From NCBI GenBank assembly GCA_028565635.1, contig JAOXYB010036462.1:1-13724 (forward strand): a stretch of DNA of 13,724 bases. Direction: 5' to 3'. The notes beneath the pieces were generated by a model. That model ran no database searches and was not told where the DNA came from. It was given only the letters and a program-made list of their open reading frames with translations. Position numbers and translations under genes: made by a program. The stretch comes from Phoronis ovalis (Eukaryota; Phoronida; Phoronidae). Below, one piece after another: positions 1-12,500 of the stretch. Every line of letters starts with the position of its first letter. The first letter of the stretch is position 1.

Positions 1-161
1 TAGCTTGTAAGTGCCTGCTTATGTGTTAATAATTATGTACTTTATTTCATGAAGATAGCTTGTAAGTGCCTGCTTATATGTTAATAATTATGTACTTTAT
101 TTCATGAAGATAGCTTGTAAGTGCCTGCTTATGTGTTAATAATTATGTACTTTATTTCATG
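1..161. repeat. 55-bp tandem repeat, 2.9 copies, continuing left of window
   Basis: Units start at 1, 56 and 111, with the core TAGCTTGTAAGTGCCTGCTT. They are almost identical (one G/A difference in the second unit), so expansion is recent. Each unit holds TTGTAAGTGCC, which resembles a splice donor, but no exon ends there. The array lies in the intron upstream of the first visible exon. Confidence 0.95.
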
Positions 162-393
162 GCTGAAATGAATTGCTTAGCTTTAGAATGTTTGTCATGA
201 AATTAATAATTTCCCCAGCCCTTACAATGATGAACCCAAGTAAGCTTTCAATAAAAATGGCAGCAACTGGTTAGCTATATTAGTAAGAAGCTCATATCAT
301 GCATCACAACGGTATTGTGCAGCCTACCACTGGTCTGACTAACACTGAGTTCAGCTTACAGTTTTATTATTTTTTCATTTGTTTGTTTTTCAG

Positions 394-553
394 AATTCAG
401 CACCTGTCCTTGAGGTACTGCTGTATCACAGATAAAGGAGCAGCTAACATAGGCAAGAGTCTCGGCAGTGCTCAGAAACAGAACTCTAAACTGGTTTCAC
501 TCAACCTGACAGGGAACAGGATTGGAGATGTAGGGGCAACCCATATTGCACAT
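394..553 (+). CDS. LRRC71: LRRC71-like exon: leucine-rich repeats 1-2
   Basis: The exon starts after a long pyrimidine tract ending TTTTTCAG and stops before the donor GTAAGT. It enters in phase 2: base 394 completes a codon from an upstream exon, and full codons start at 395. It leaves in phase 0. Its 53 complete codons carry two RI-type repeats, IQHLSLRYCCITDKGAANIG and LVSLNLTGNRIGDVGATHIA, joined by a polar spacer. This is an internal exon; the ATG at 299 lies in the intron and is not a start. Confidence 0.9.
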
Positions 554-3500
554 GTAAGTTGACTTCATATATTATGCTTATACAGCATACATTATGTTAC
601 TGTCTTCTGTGCATAATCATATATTAAGTTTTATGATAATTTTTGTCAAATGCTGCATATATTATTGACTTTGCTCGGCCTGGTTTATTTTAATGATGTA
701 CATGTACTTATAGGATTAATACAGCCCTGAAAGGGGTAACATGGGGGGGAGGGGGTAGAGAGGGATAGTCAGGCTGCCTTAACACATCTTTGATACATCA
801 CTGTCAGGGTTGAACATATGTAGAACACAATTAATACTAAAATTGAAGAAAATGTTTGGAATAATTGTTCAACTTTACTAGTAAACAGGGCTCTATATGG
901 TCGTGAGAGCAGGTCTTAATTATCGATAATGTACTAATTTTGAGAAAAGGCTTCAGATTCTGCATGAGAACAGGTGACCGTCTTAATTATCGATAATGTA
1001 CTAATTTCTAAGAAAAGTCTTCAGATTCTGCATGAGAGCAGATCTTAATTGTCGATAATTTAATAATTTCTGAGAAAAGTCTTCATGTTCTGCTGATAAA
1101 AAAAGACTCCTGTTTATATAGTCAAGTTTACAATTTAATATCTCATAATACTTAGTACACAATTGTGTATGGATATTAACATTTATTTTAATTAGGCTTT
1201 AAGAATGAACAGAAGTTTACTATCTCTAAGTCTGGCCAGTAATAAAATCAGCGATGAAGGCACAAAGAAGTTTGCTGAAGCTTTGTCACGATTTGCTCTT
1301 AGTCATGAAGAAGTCGTAGAAAGAAGAAAATTAATGTCTGAAAAAGGATCACCATTAGATAGGCAAAAATCGGTAAATATGTACAGTACTACAATTGTAT
1401 CGAAAACTTTATCTTGCAAACCCACCATGTTTCAGGGCACCTTTGTTGATACGGTGTTACGTGTTTCAGAATGGGAGAAGGAATTTCTGTAGTCAATATT
1501 TGATATAAAATAAAAAGTAGGAAAGGGAAGAAATAAAAAGAACGGAAACTGAAGACACTGGAATGAATAACATTTTAGTGTTGTACGTTCTTTTTCCAAA
1601 CTTATGTGGTCGATTGTTTTGTTTTTTTAAATTATTAAATATTTAATCATCTTTCCTTGTGTTGCAGCCGCCTCCCAGTAGAAGGGCTGACTCTAAAGAC
1701 AGGCCTGGCTCAGTAAGAAGTAGTTCGCATGCTGACAAAGATAAAAACAAGAGAGATAAATCGTCAAAGAAAAAAGTAAGCACTGTTAAAACAAACATTT
1801 ATTTGTAATAAGTATGAGGTTCTAAACTAATTGAAATTTCACCGCAACATGCAAAATGAGAATATTTTAAAAGTTTAATGAGTTAGGATTTTTTCCTTAG
1901 GGCTGTGTCCATTTCTCAAAGAGTATCATATTTATTAAGTATTAATATGTAAATGGCCAATAAAGAGTTTACCATTTATATTTATCGCTACAATTTTAAC
2001 TGTTAGATATCAATAATAATTAAATTTGCAATAATCATATATTTACTGACTGCTTGGTATCAAAAAAAATAAAAATGCATTAATTTTGAAATCATAAATT
2101 TATTAGAAATTAAAGGTTTTTGAAGTAGTTTGTGTCTTTATAATTTTTAAATATTAAATGTAATTTAATGTCAAAACAGGGAGAAAAGGACGAAAAGCTG
2201 GACAAAACAAAGGGGACAAAGGGAGGAAAAGACGAAAAGACGGTGAAAAAAGGAGGTACAGTAGGTTTAAACCTTGGTTCTAGGTCTATGCTGTGTATAA
2301 TAAACAATTTACTGTTGTTGCCTAGCAACTTTGGCCCTGCGCCTATTTTTGTCTGATACCTATCCCACTGACTGATTAGCAGCACCCAAGCTATTACACG
2401 GGACTTTTATGTTATGGAGACATAATTTTGTACTTATTTATAATGTTATAGCTCTACTTTCCATTTACGGTCTCTGTCCTTGTACCGAAAGAAAAAATTG
2501 AATCATCACTATTAAGTGGTTAGCCCCTCATGATAATGTGGGAAAGTGAAAACAAATGAAAATTAATATTTGTTTAAGAACTTAACACCAACCTTCTTGC
2601 CCGGTGGGCACCCTCATTCACTGTGCCGTCCCAAGGGTTCCCTTTTTTAGCCTTAGTTTTACCATGGGATACCTTTTTTATTTTTATTTGACAATTTTTA
2701 CCATATAGAGGTGTATTTCTTAAATTTTTTTTGTTGGTACATCATTGACCATTAGGTGCACACTCCCAGCATTTTTAACCTTGCGGTGTACTATTAGAGA
2801 GCTTCTTTACCATATAGGATATGGTTTTTGTAAATATATTTTTTACCGTGGGGTATATTTTTGGAAAGTTATTTTTACCATAGGTTAAGGGTTTTTTGCT
2901 TGGGGCCTCACACCCCCACCAAGTTTTTTATCAAGTGCCCCCCCCCGGGCTTTCTTGTTCAGATTAAGTGTCAGTATTCATTATGAATTGGTTGGTTCTA
3001 AATATATAGAAGATTGAATCATGAAACTTACAATTTGGTGATGCCGCAGGGTAGGAATGATAAAAACGTAATCTTGTGATTACAGATGCCAGAGGTTCAA
3101 AAGGTTAGTATGGTTCATGTGACATTCACGTGTTCTGTGTCAACAGTTTGATTGGCTAAACATTGCACAGCACCTAGTTTGATTGTATGCTTTGCTTTGA
3201 GATAGCGACCCGCAACCTTGCATTTGACTGTAAAATGTACATTTATCACAAGCATGCTCAGGGTGTCAGCTTTTATATACCCAAATCTTGTGGCTCTTAA
3301 TCAGGGTTTAAAAGTAAGGATGTGTTTTTGCACAGCAGTGTTTTTAGGTCCTTGCATCACCCACAACACTGGCGCTATTTTTCAAGACTCCCTGTTTGAA
3401 ACATGAGCTATAATATCTATCCATTGAGTATTGAAAGTCATTTGCTTCCCATGAAGATGCTTTGTTTTGTTTTGAGTTATGCACTGTGTTATATAATGGT

Positions 3501-6500
3501 TCCTCCGTATTTGAATCGTTTTATGGAGTTATAATCATTTCAGTACAATTCTTTACACAAAATCTCCTTGTGTGTGTGTGTGTATATACACACAAACGCA
3601 CACACACCAGCCTAATAGTTGTCACCTACAATTCATATAGCATTAACCCACTTCCTAGAACTAGAACTGATTTTTTTTCCTTTAGCAGTTTTCAAATTTT
3701 TGTACCTAAGCAACAACATTTAAAGCTGTGTCAAATTTGTTCAAATTTCATTTACAATTAAGTGTCATTTGAGCAAGTAAATCACTCTATATAATTTAGT
3801 GACTGCTTCTGGTACTTTTGACTGTGATATCTATTTAGTATTCGTGTTTGTTATTGTTATAAGGGGTTAAAATTGCTGTAAGAAGTGTTGGTAAAAACTG
3901 CTATTGTTAGTCTGTTTGCATGCAGAGCACGTAGGATAGAAACTATAAAACTGATTCAAGAACTCCCTCTGTTATCCCCTCAGTCTGTCATCCCCTCAGC
4001 ATACTTCCCTGGAACAAATCTGCATGATTGTTGGGTTTTTTATTTTTTAGTCTGTCAAATATTAACTTGGATCTGCCTTGTATAATCTTTTTTTTCCTGT
4101 AACAATTTTATTTTCAAATTATTTTTTTAAAGCAGTCATGATATTGTTTTTTTATCTCACTGTTTGATTCTTGTCACAAAAGCATTCAACTTGTTCTACT
4201 GTTGCTCTCTGCTGAATCCTTTAGCTGAAATACTTAGAATGTGTTTTGATATAATTATGGTTCATTGATCTTAATGTAATTTTTCTAACGAAAAATCCGC
4301 CTAAATATTTTTATTCCATGGCTTTACATAGTATTTCGGGCATATTTAATGAAATTTTTTAAATATTAAAAAAAATATTGCGGGGTTACTTTGTAAAAAA
4401 AAACTATAGTTACGCAATTAACTTAAATTTTGTTTGAAAATACCCCTGACAGTAATACCAAATTAGCTAACAAGTTGAAAAAGTTTCAGAGAACTTTTAA
4501 TAGTTTCACAAATATTAAAAAAATTCCCTCTGTAAAATGTTTAAAGTTATAGTGAAGGATTTTATTTTTGGTGGCAAACAGTCCTTTGTCCTTGTGAACT
4601 TGTTAGCTTGCGTGGTATAAACATTTGAATGTAGTTGACTGAGGGAATTCTTGAATAATTTGTTTCGGTTTCTATAGTGACTATCCAAGTTGACAAAGGT
4701 GGAAGAAGTTCCGGAGGTTAGTATACACTATATACTATAATATTTCATGTACTGGTACATGGTCACGCTGTCACTCTTAATATTTCATGTACTGGTGCAT
4801 GGTCACGGTCACGGTCACGCTGTCACTCTTAATATTTCATGTACTGGTACATGGTCACGCTGTCACTTAATATTTCATGTACTGATACATGGTGACGCTG
4901 TCACTCTTAATGTTTCATGTACTGCATATTATCAGTCTACCTAAGGTATAGTGATGGCTCACAAATATTTTCATTACCAGTACTAGATTTGAAATGTAAG
5001 AAAATGTAGCTCATCCATTTTAATTAATAAGAGAGGAATTATTGTTTCTCTATGGGTTGATTGTAATATTTTTCCACAAACCGGTTCTGTGTGTATATGT
5101 TTGATTTAAGGACACTAATAGGTAGCCGGAATCTCAGTTGAAAAATAATCCCAGATGTCGTCTCGTGTTAACATAAATAATTTGTTGTGTTGACCGGTAT
5201 GACCAATTAATAGCTGATTGAAGACCACCTTGTGAGAATTTCAGAAATTACATACGAGAAAATAGCCTTGTTTATCACCCTACATCAAAGAAAAAATGGC
5301 AGCATTCAGAAGGTTGTTTTCTTTCCCCAATGGCTATAAATAACCAGGTTTCAGATGACTGTATTTATCAAACTAACTAATTCTGTCAACGTCATGTTGC
5401 TCAGCTACAGGCTTCCTATTAGTCGCCTTGTATCTTACATTGTATTTATAAAAATACATTTTGCATGTTTGTCTCACAAACTGGTGTTTTGAAAGCAACA
5501 AGTTCGAGTATTTTGTATTAATTGAGTATACTATTAATTACAACATGATTTTAATTTTTTTGGAAACTGTACTGTTTAGCATGCTTTAAATGTGTTACCG
5601 ACATTGGATGCATGTTATCATAAGATGTACTGCATAGAAATGCATTGTCATATTAATTGTTTTTTTAGCGGTGTCTTTTTACAGTTTAGGTAAACGTGAC
5701 TAGAAGTATACAATCATATATTAATTGATTACACCCACACCACTACTAGAGTTTCACCATCTCCAGGCCCTACAATATACTAATAACATTCACCACTTCT
5801 GTCAGCTCACACCATCTTTGAGATTTGATGCGTGTCCTATATTTCCACCATTCTTGCACATAGTTTGTTCTATGTATTATTATTGAAAAGTCAAATATTA
5901 AATTGTTCTTTCAATTGATGCTTAACATGTAAAGTTGTAATAATTTGTGTGATTAAACTATATAAAGCAATGAAATCCACAATAATAACATTTTGGTGTG
6001 AGATTCTGATAGCTGGGGTGTATGTTAATAGTATAATAGGGGCCTTGTTCTGTGTATTGGATTGTTTTAACAGTGGCTGTTAATCCAGGGTGATTTGCTG
6101 TTTTCAAGGAAATATCCTGAAGGCAATAATTTTTAAGCCTTATACATTTTAAGATATCTGAGCTTCAATATATGATTCTAACAATAAACTGTGGACTAAA
6201 CCGTCCAAAAATACCAATAAATACAAGAACAGATTATAAAATATACCTTGCTGTGATTGACTACAACTACAAAGTTACTGACTGCCTTTGAAACATTCCA
6301 ATACACTTGGTAAAAAAATTGAATGCACTTTTCACTTTTATATATTAACATGGTAAATTTAGAACAATATAAATAGTTCATCTGTAAAACCAATCTTTCA
6401 GTCCATTTAAAAATACATTAGATGTTTCCACATAGTTTACAATTAATTATAATTTTACATTCTCTTTTTAAGAGTGTTTTTATTAGATGTGAATTGACTC

Positions 6501-9500
6501 TTTTTGTTTTTACTGTAAACCCGCAGGAATCCCTGCAGGTACCAGTGATTTGTAACTAGCTATATAGATCAAGACCGGGGGGGGGCAGTCAATATGAAAG
6601 TGGGTACCCATGTTCCAACATGGTTTTTCAAAAATGACCCTAACGAAGTGAAATTCTGCAAAAAATACATCCCTAAGGGAGTGAGTTTTCTGAAAAAAAA
6701 TACACAAGGAAGTGAGTTTTGGAAAAAAACACCCCTAACGAAGTGTCACACCTCAATAAAACACAACGCTTTTCGTGATTTTAGTCAAAAAACAGACCCT
6801 AAATGCGTAACGCGCGTTACGCACCGGTGGTTCGAAAAACATACCCTTTCACGCGAAATTTTGTTGGAACATGCGTACCCATTTTCATATTGACTGCCCC
6901 CCCCCGGGATCAAGATTGTTGTGTCATGCTGATTACCCGAGTGGTTAAAGTTGCAGTAAAAGAAGAATGTTTTCTATAATCTTCTTTCTTTGCTTCAATA
7001 AACCGATCTCCATTTACTGAAGAGTTCTCCATTTATTGAAGAGTTGTGCAAACAATAGATTGAAGTAGATTTCACTGTCTATCTTGGATTCTTGATTTAT
7101 TTGAAATCAACAAATAGAAATTCAAAGTGAGAATAACTCTTGAATTTCACACTAGATCTATTTTTTAATGAAATTCGGAATTGGGGCCTTATCACACAGT
7201 GCCTTGAGAAAGAATTTTTTTAGTAATTAAAGGCTAGATCTAGTATCGAATTGAAGGTTTTATCTTCTAAAATCTCATTAGTAGACCAATACAATGCAAC
7301 ATTTATAATTATTTGCAACTAAATTGTTGTGTGATGTGTACCTTGAAGGTAAAGCTGGATCAGTTACATCAAACTGCCTCTTAATACCACAAGTTCAAGG
7401 TAACATTGTCAAATGCAGATGTCGTATCTCAAGAATATTTCCCATATTAATAAGATTCAAGAGCAACATTGTAACACTTTTGAGATACGGTTGTGCTAGT
7501 GTCCATGTTGGATTTTTGGTTGCTTTGCTGGATGTCTTTCAGAGTTTACTTTTGAATTAGTTGTTGATAATAGTTTACTGCAGCTGTAGGTTAATTAATT
7601 TGGTTTCTTATGTTACTGGAAATTTTATAGGGAAGCTGTCTTTCCGATTCTGTTGTCATTTAATTAAAAAATATGTTTTTAAGCAGATTTTGTAAACTTA
7701 GTTAACCTAATCAATGTACCTCATTGTTAATTCTGGGTAGTCTACATGTATACTGTTACAGTTTTGTGATGAACGGATAATTATGGCTATAGTTTTTATT
7801 AAATATTTATTTATTGCAATATTATTTAATATGATTAAATACCTTTGGTATTGCATGGCCGCTTAAAAGTTAAAAAAGTAATAATAAAAATTAATGTTAA
7901 GTGTGGTTTTGCATGCGAGAACATGGCGAAAGGGAAAACTAACAGCATGACATATAACAATTAACTATCTATCTTTATTGTGACAAAAAATTAATGGAAA
8001 AAGGAATGATTGTTTAAATTATCAGTCGTACGACTTTTCAAGTTTTGATCTCTGTAACTCTAGTAAAATGATGAACATTCAATATTTAATATAATTAATA
8101 GTAGTTGTTTCTAGATTTTTTGTACTCTTTACAATTTTTCTCATTGTAAGTCATTACTTATGCTTTCAAATGTAGTGCAGTTACCTTCAGTTAGGAAATA
8201 CCGAAAAGAAATTAAATGAAGCAAGCAACAGTTGATCTTACTGTTTAATATAAATTACATTTATTAAATATTCAATTTTTAATATTATTTACTTTTTTTT
8301 GATTTTCAGCCTCAGTGGTTGCAGAAACAGGTAAAACGATAACAAAAGGCAAAGACAAGAAGGGTAAAGACAAAAAAGGGACTGTGGCACAGGAACAAGA
8401 GGTACATTTTGTATTTTGAACATTGATTGCATGTCAACCATGATATCAGCAGCAGGTCATAATGCATATAATATGTTCTATTTATAATGTGTATAAAATA
8501 TATCATATATTCAGGTTGTGCTGTTTAATAAAATATTGGGAACAGATACTTTTTATGCCAGCTTCCACATTTTCAATGCATGCTTTCCGCATTAATAGTA
8601 ACAGAGGGCTTGTACTGAAAACAGTGTTTGTTGATGCTTTTTTGATATTAAATAAAACAATTTTCGTATTTTATAATTGTAAGTTTAAAGAAAACGCTGA
8701 TAGATGCCGCAAGAACACGTTTCAACAAATTCTTGATAAGAATGTGAATATTTTAATAATTTGAAAAATCTAATGAGATACATTTTGCTTTCTTTCATAT
8801 GAAACAGCCAGTTCCGGTATACATATTTTGTTTTAGTATAATTTAATTTCTTATTTTATTTTGGTTATTGGTATAGTCAAAACATTCTAGATTCTGTCTC
8901 ACTTAGAATTAAGGTGGCGTATGGGTAGCTCAGAGGGCGCTACTGTTGATTGCATCTTTCCCTAACTGTATATTACATTTTAATAGTTAGTAGACATTGA
9001 GAATCTGATGTACTTTGGTTCAGGACAAATGAATTAAAACTATTTTCAAAATTATGTCTTATATTTAAATTCAAACGTTGTTTATGCAAAATGTTGCCAA
9101 AATAGCGACAGTTCACAGCCGTGTGAAGTAACACCCCTTATACGACTCTGTTTAAAGTGACAATTTAATACCTAGTATTGCCTTTAAATTGTGGCACATG
9201 GAATGTTAGGATCGCTGAACTAAACATCTTCATGCAGCCACGACTATCAACGTTTGTTATTATTATAATTATATTAAAAATTATTAAAATTTGCTTGGCT
9301 TGTCACACGTTCAAGGTGCATTGTTGCAGAAAGTGCTAATTTTATTTTTAAAAATGTAGTGCTGTAACTATTACACATTACAACTATACAAACAATACTG
9401 CAGCAGCTGCGTTACTATTGGATAATGCTTGCAATGATTGACATTTTGGAGGTGTGTGTATTGTACAGCTACCCATTCGTCACCTTAATTGAGACACTGT

Positions 9501-12500
9501 GTGCTGAGTTATCTATAACATTGACAAAGCACTGTAAGCATAGTGTGTGAGTGTTCTGCACCATATTTAACTGCTTTAAAAAATAAATGCAGGATTCTGC
9601 CTGCTACCACATTAGATCAATAAAGAGGGAGAAAAGAAAAAGGCAAAAATGACCAAGGATATTTTAAAATATTTGTTCAAATTTGAAAAAAATATAGACA
9701 ATTTATAATGTCAGCTACGGAATATTTGTGAGTTGGTCTGTAAACGTATTAATTTATCATAATTATTCCGCGTAGTTGATAAATGAAATGAAACGATTAT
9801 TTTGAATACAGTTTTTTGATTCCTTTTGTGTGAAAATTGAAAGTTTTGTGGTTTTTCTTTGCTATGGGATAAACATTAAGCAAATAAGGTAATCATAAGC
9901 AAATAATGTCAAAAGCTATTAAGTGCATACATGATGGACATGCAAATAAATATAAATTTAAATATTTTTGGCATCTTAAAACTTGGAAAAGGGAAATCAG
10001 CAGGACACAAAAACAACGTTTATATTCATCAGGGCACAAAACAATGTTTATATTCATCAGGACACAAAACAACGTTTATATTCATCAGGACACAAACAAC
10101 GTTTATATTCATCAGGACACAAAACAATGTTTATATTCATCAGGACACAAACAACGTTTATATTCATCAGGACAGAAAACAACGTTTATATTCATCAGGA
10201 CACAAAACAATGTTTATATTCATCATGACACAAAACAATGTTTATATTCATCATGACACAAACAACGTTTATATTCATCAGGACACAAAACAACGTTTAT
10301 ATTCATCAGGACACAAACAATGTTTATATTCATCAGGACAGAAAACAATGTTTATATTCATCATGACACAAAACAATGTTTATATTCATCATGACACAAA
10401 ACAACGTTTATATTCATCAGGACACAAAACAACGTTTATATTCATTGAGTGAATTATTGGTGGCTTGGATACAAACTAACTGCATGTGATATGGGAACGT
10501 TTTGATTGAATACCGGGCTGGTGTGATCTATAGTGCAAAGTAAACTATGTTCATTTAATTAATTTCATTATTGAACGGAAATTTTCTTCAATTGTTACGG
10601 TGCTCATTTTAGTTAGATTAGTTCACAAATTGTACTTTATTTGCTGTTCTCAGTCTGAAGTGAAATACTTTGGATTACTGTATATATATTGTGTCATTTG
10701 GGTAGCGAAATACACAGGAGACCATTGTCGGCTATTATTGTCTTCTGTGTTTTTTGTGGTTACATGGAAACTCTGTATTTAGAGTATGCTTCTGTTCATA
10801 AAAATGAGGTTACAGTACTTTTGAATATTAAATAATATATTTCATGTAACGGTATATTTATTTATAAATTACAATAGTTAACAACAGGACAGCACAATGC
10901 GACTGTATCTTTTATGATTTTGTGTTATTTTCAGCCTGAGACTCCTGACCTTCTTAGTCCTTTGTTAGAACCAGTAGAAAATATCAACGGCAACTTGTGG
11001 ATTCCAGGAAACAGGATGTTGCTCAGCTTAAATCTAGCTCGTAAGTTATCACGCGATGCCTCCAGGTGCTCCGCGCGATGTCTCCAGATGCTCGCAGTAT
11101 TTACATCTGAATGCTTTATTATTGACCATGGTATAAATTATCTCTACTAATAACTCCGGGGAGTGAGTAATGATTATTTACCTCCTAACAGCTGTGCAAT
11201 GACAATAACAATAACAATAACAATGACAATAACTTTCCGAAGTGGTTTTGATTGTTTACATCCCAACAGATATGCAATCACAATAATATTGTAATGTAAA
11301 GTTCCCAGGGGGGTACAGTCATTCAAAGTCAATATATATGTGTGCCGCCCAATAGGCCCCCTTTTTGCAGCTCCCACATTTACCGGGGGGGGGGGGGGTT
11401 CACGCTTTTCAAAGCTTTAAAATTAAGGTTCGTAAATTTTTCCATATTTACCACATGGTATATAATTTACAAGTGAATTTTACCCAGGGGACTCTATTTC
11501 GGAAGAGTTATTTACGACAGGGTATATTTTTGGTGATCTTTATTTACCACAGGGTCAGGGTTTTTACCCTGGGCCGCATACCCCTACCAACTTTCTGTCA
11601 AGTACCCCCCGGGGTAAAGTTAACTGCTAAACTGTTTATTTTTGTATTTTACAGGTAATGAGATTACCGATGAGGGTGTTAAAGCCATCCTATTAGCTGT
11701 TCAGTATCAGGTGACATTGTCAACCATGATGAAAAGTGCAGGAACAGGTCTGATGAGGATAGCATTGCATGTGAGCTGAATTAGCTGCTTATAGATTTTG
11801 TTTTTAAAATCTTGATAAATTTGTTTGTAGTTTTTCCAGTTTATGATTCCAGCTAGTACATATATTCGGAAAGCGTGCATTAAAACTTTAAAACCAATTA
11901 ATATTAATAAAATTAAGTTGATCCTTGCTGATCAAAGTGTACAATAAACCTTTAAACCAATTATTAATAAAAGATCTGGTAAAAGACATTTTTGAGAAAA
12001 AAAATGTGTTTCTCGAATGTATTAATTTAACAAAAATTAGTTCAAACAACCTCACAACTACAAACTTGCAACTTTACAGAAATCCATATTTATCCAACAT
12101 TTTAAAACGTTTGGTTTTTTAAAATTAAGGGTGAGATCAAAGTCCACAAAATTCTGACCTTTGAAAATAATTTTAAATAAAGCAAAATTTTAGAAATTTG
12201 TGACACCGTTTTGTACATCATAATTAAATAAACTAGATATCTCTCGCCAAGTTTTAATTTTTTTTATGGCTTTATATAGCAAACCAACATATTTTGTACA
12301 TGTTTCATGCTCAGATAAACCATTTGGTAATGTACCTGGGAATGCCATCTCTGTTCCCCACTCACCAGCAAGCTGATTTTTTTTAAATTCACCAGCCAAC
12401 TAAAAATGCAGGGGAACTCTATCTGCCAGCTGAAATTTGCAAAAAAAGTGGTGTTGATGTGGAAAATCAGATCTGTTCCCCATTACCAGCTGGACTAACT

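Larger units (their letters stand above)
3104..4677 (+). other. Intronic stretch with only minor repeats
   Basis: The sequence between the two candidate micro-exons is AT-rich and holds only the GT/CA hairpin at 3570 and the 16-bp duplication at 3968. Short open frames here (e.g. 3462-3761) run through simple repeats and lack protein-like composition. If the micro-exons are not real, this is part of one ~6-kb intron from 2256 to 8309. Confidence 0.6.

Noticed and set aside
299-394. ATG at 299 as the start of a protein leading into the first leucine-rich-repeat exon
   Set aside because: The stretch translates into a pyrimidine-tract peptide (FYYFFICLFF) ending in a perfect acceptor at 392-393, so it is intron read-through.
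2110-2385. Minus-strand 91-codon open frame
   Set aside because: It is the antisense shadow of the Lys-rich exon at 2180-2255.
2256-4716. Phase-0 reading of the linker (donor 2261, then MPEVQK, then LTKVEEVPE)
   Set aside because: It is attractive in composition, but the next exon at 8310 has stops in phase 0 and is open only in phase 1.
4747-4944. 65-codon open frame in the 40-bp repeat
   Set aside because: Only repeat translation (SCTGTWSRCH-type peptides), with no link to neighbouring exons.
6594-6893. 99-codon open frame as a gene
   Set aside because: It lies wholly within an inverted-repeat element and translates its internal repeats; no domain or start context supports it.
8911-9030. 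tRNA-like or SINE promoter (GGGTAGCTCAGAGGG resembling an A box, GGTTCAGGAC resembling a B box)
   Set aside because: The spacing is too long for a tRNA, no cloverleaf is apparent, and the A-box-like piece is explained as part of a 24-bp terminal inverted repeat.
10001-10445. CRISPR-like array
   Set aside because: Units are contiguous with no unique spacers, and the setting is an animal intron.
9906-10452. Overlapping repetitive open frames as a repeat protein (YSSGHK / FIFIRTQ / VYIHQDT)
   Set aside because: They are three frames of one non-coding minisatellite whose unit is not a multiple of three; no splice sites join it to the gene.
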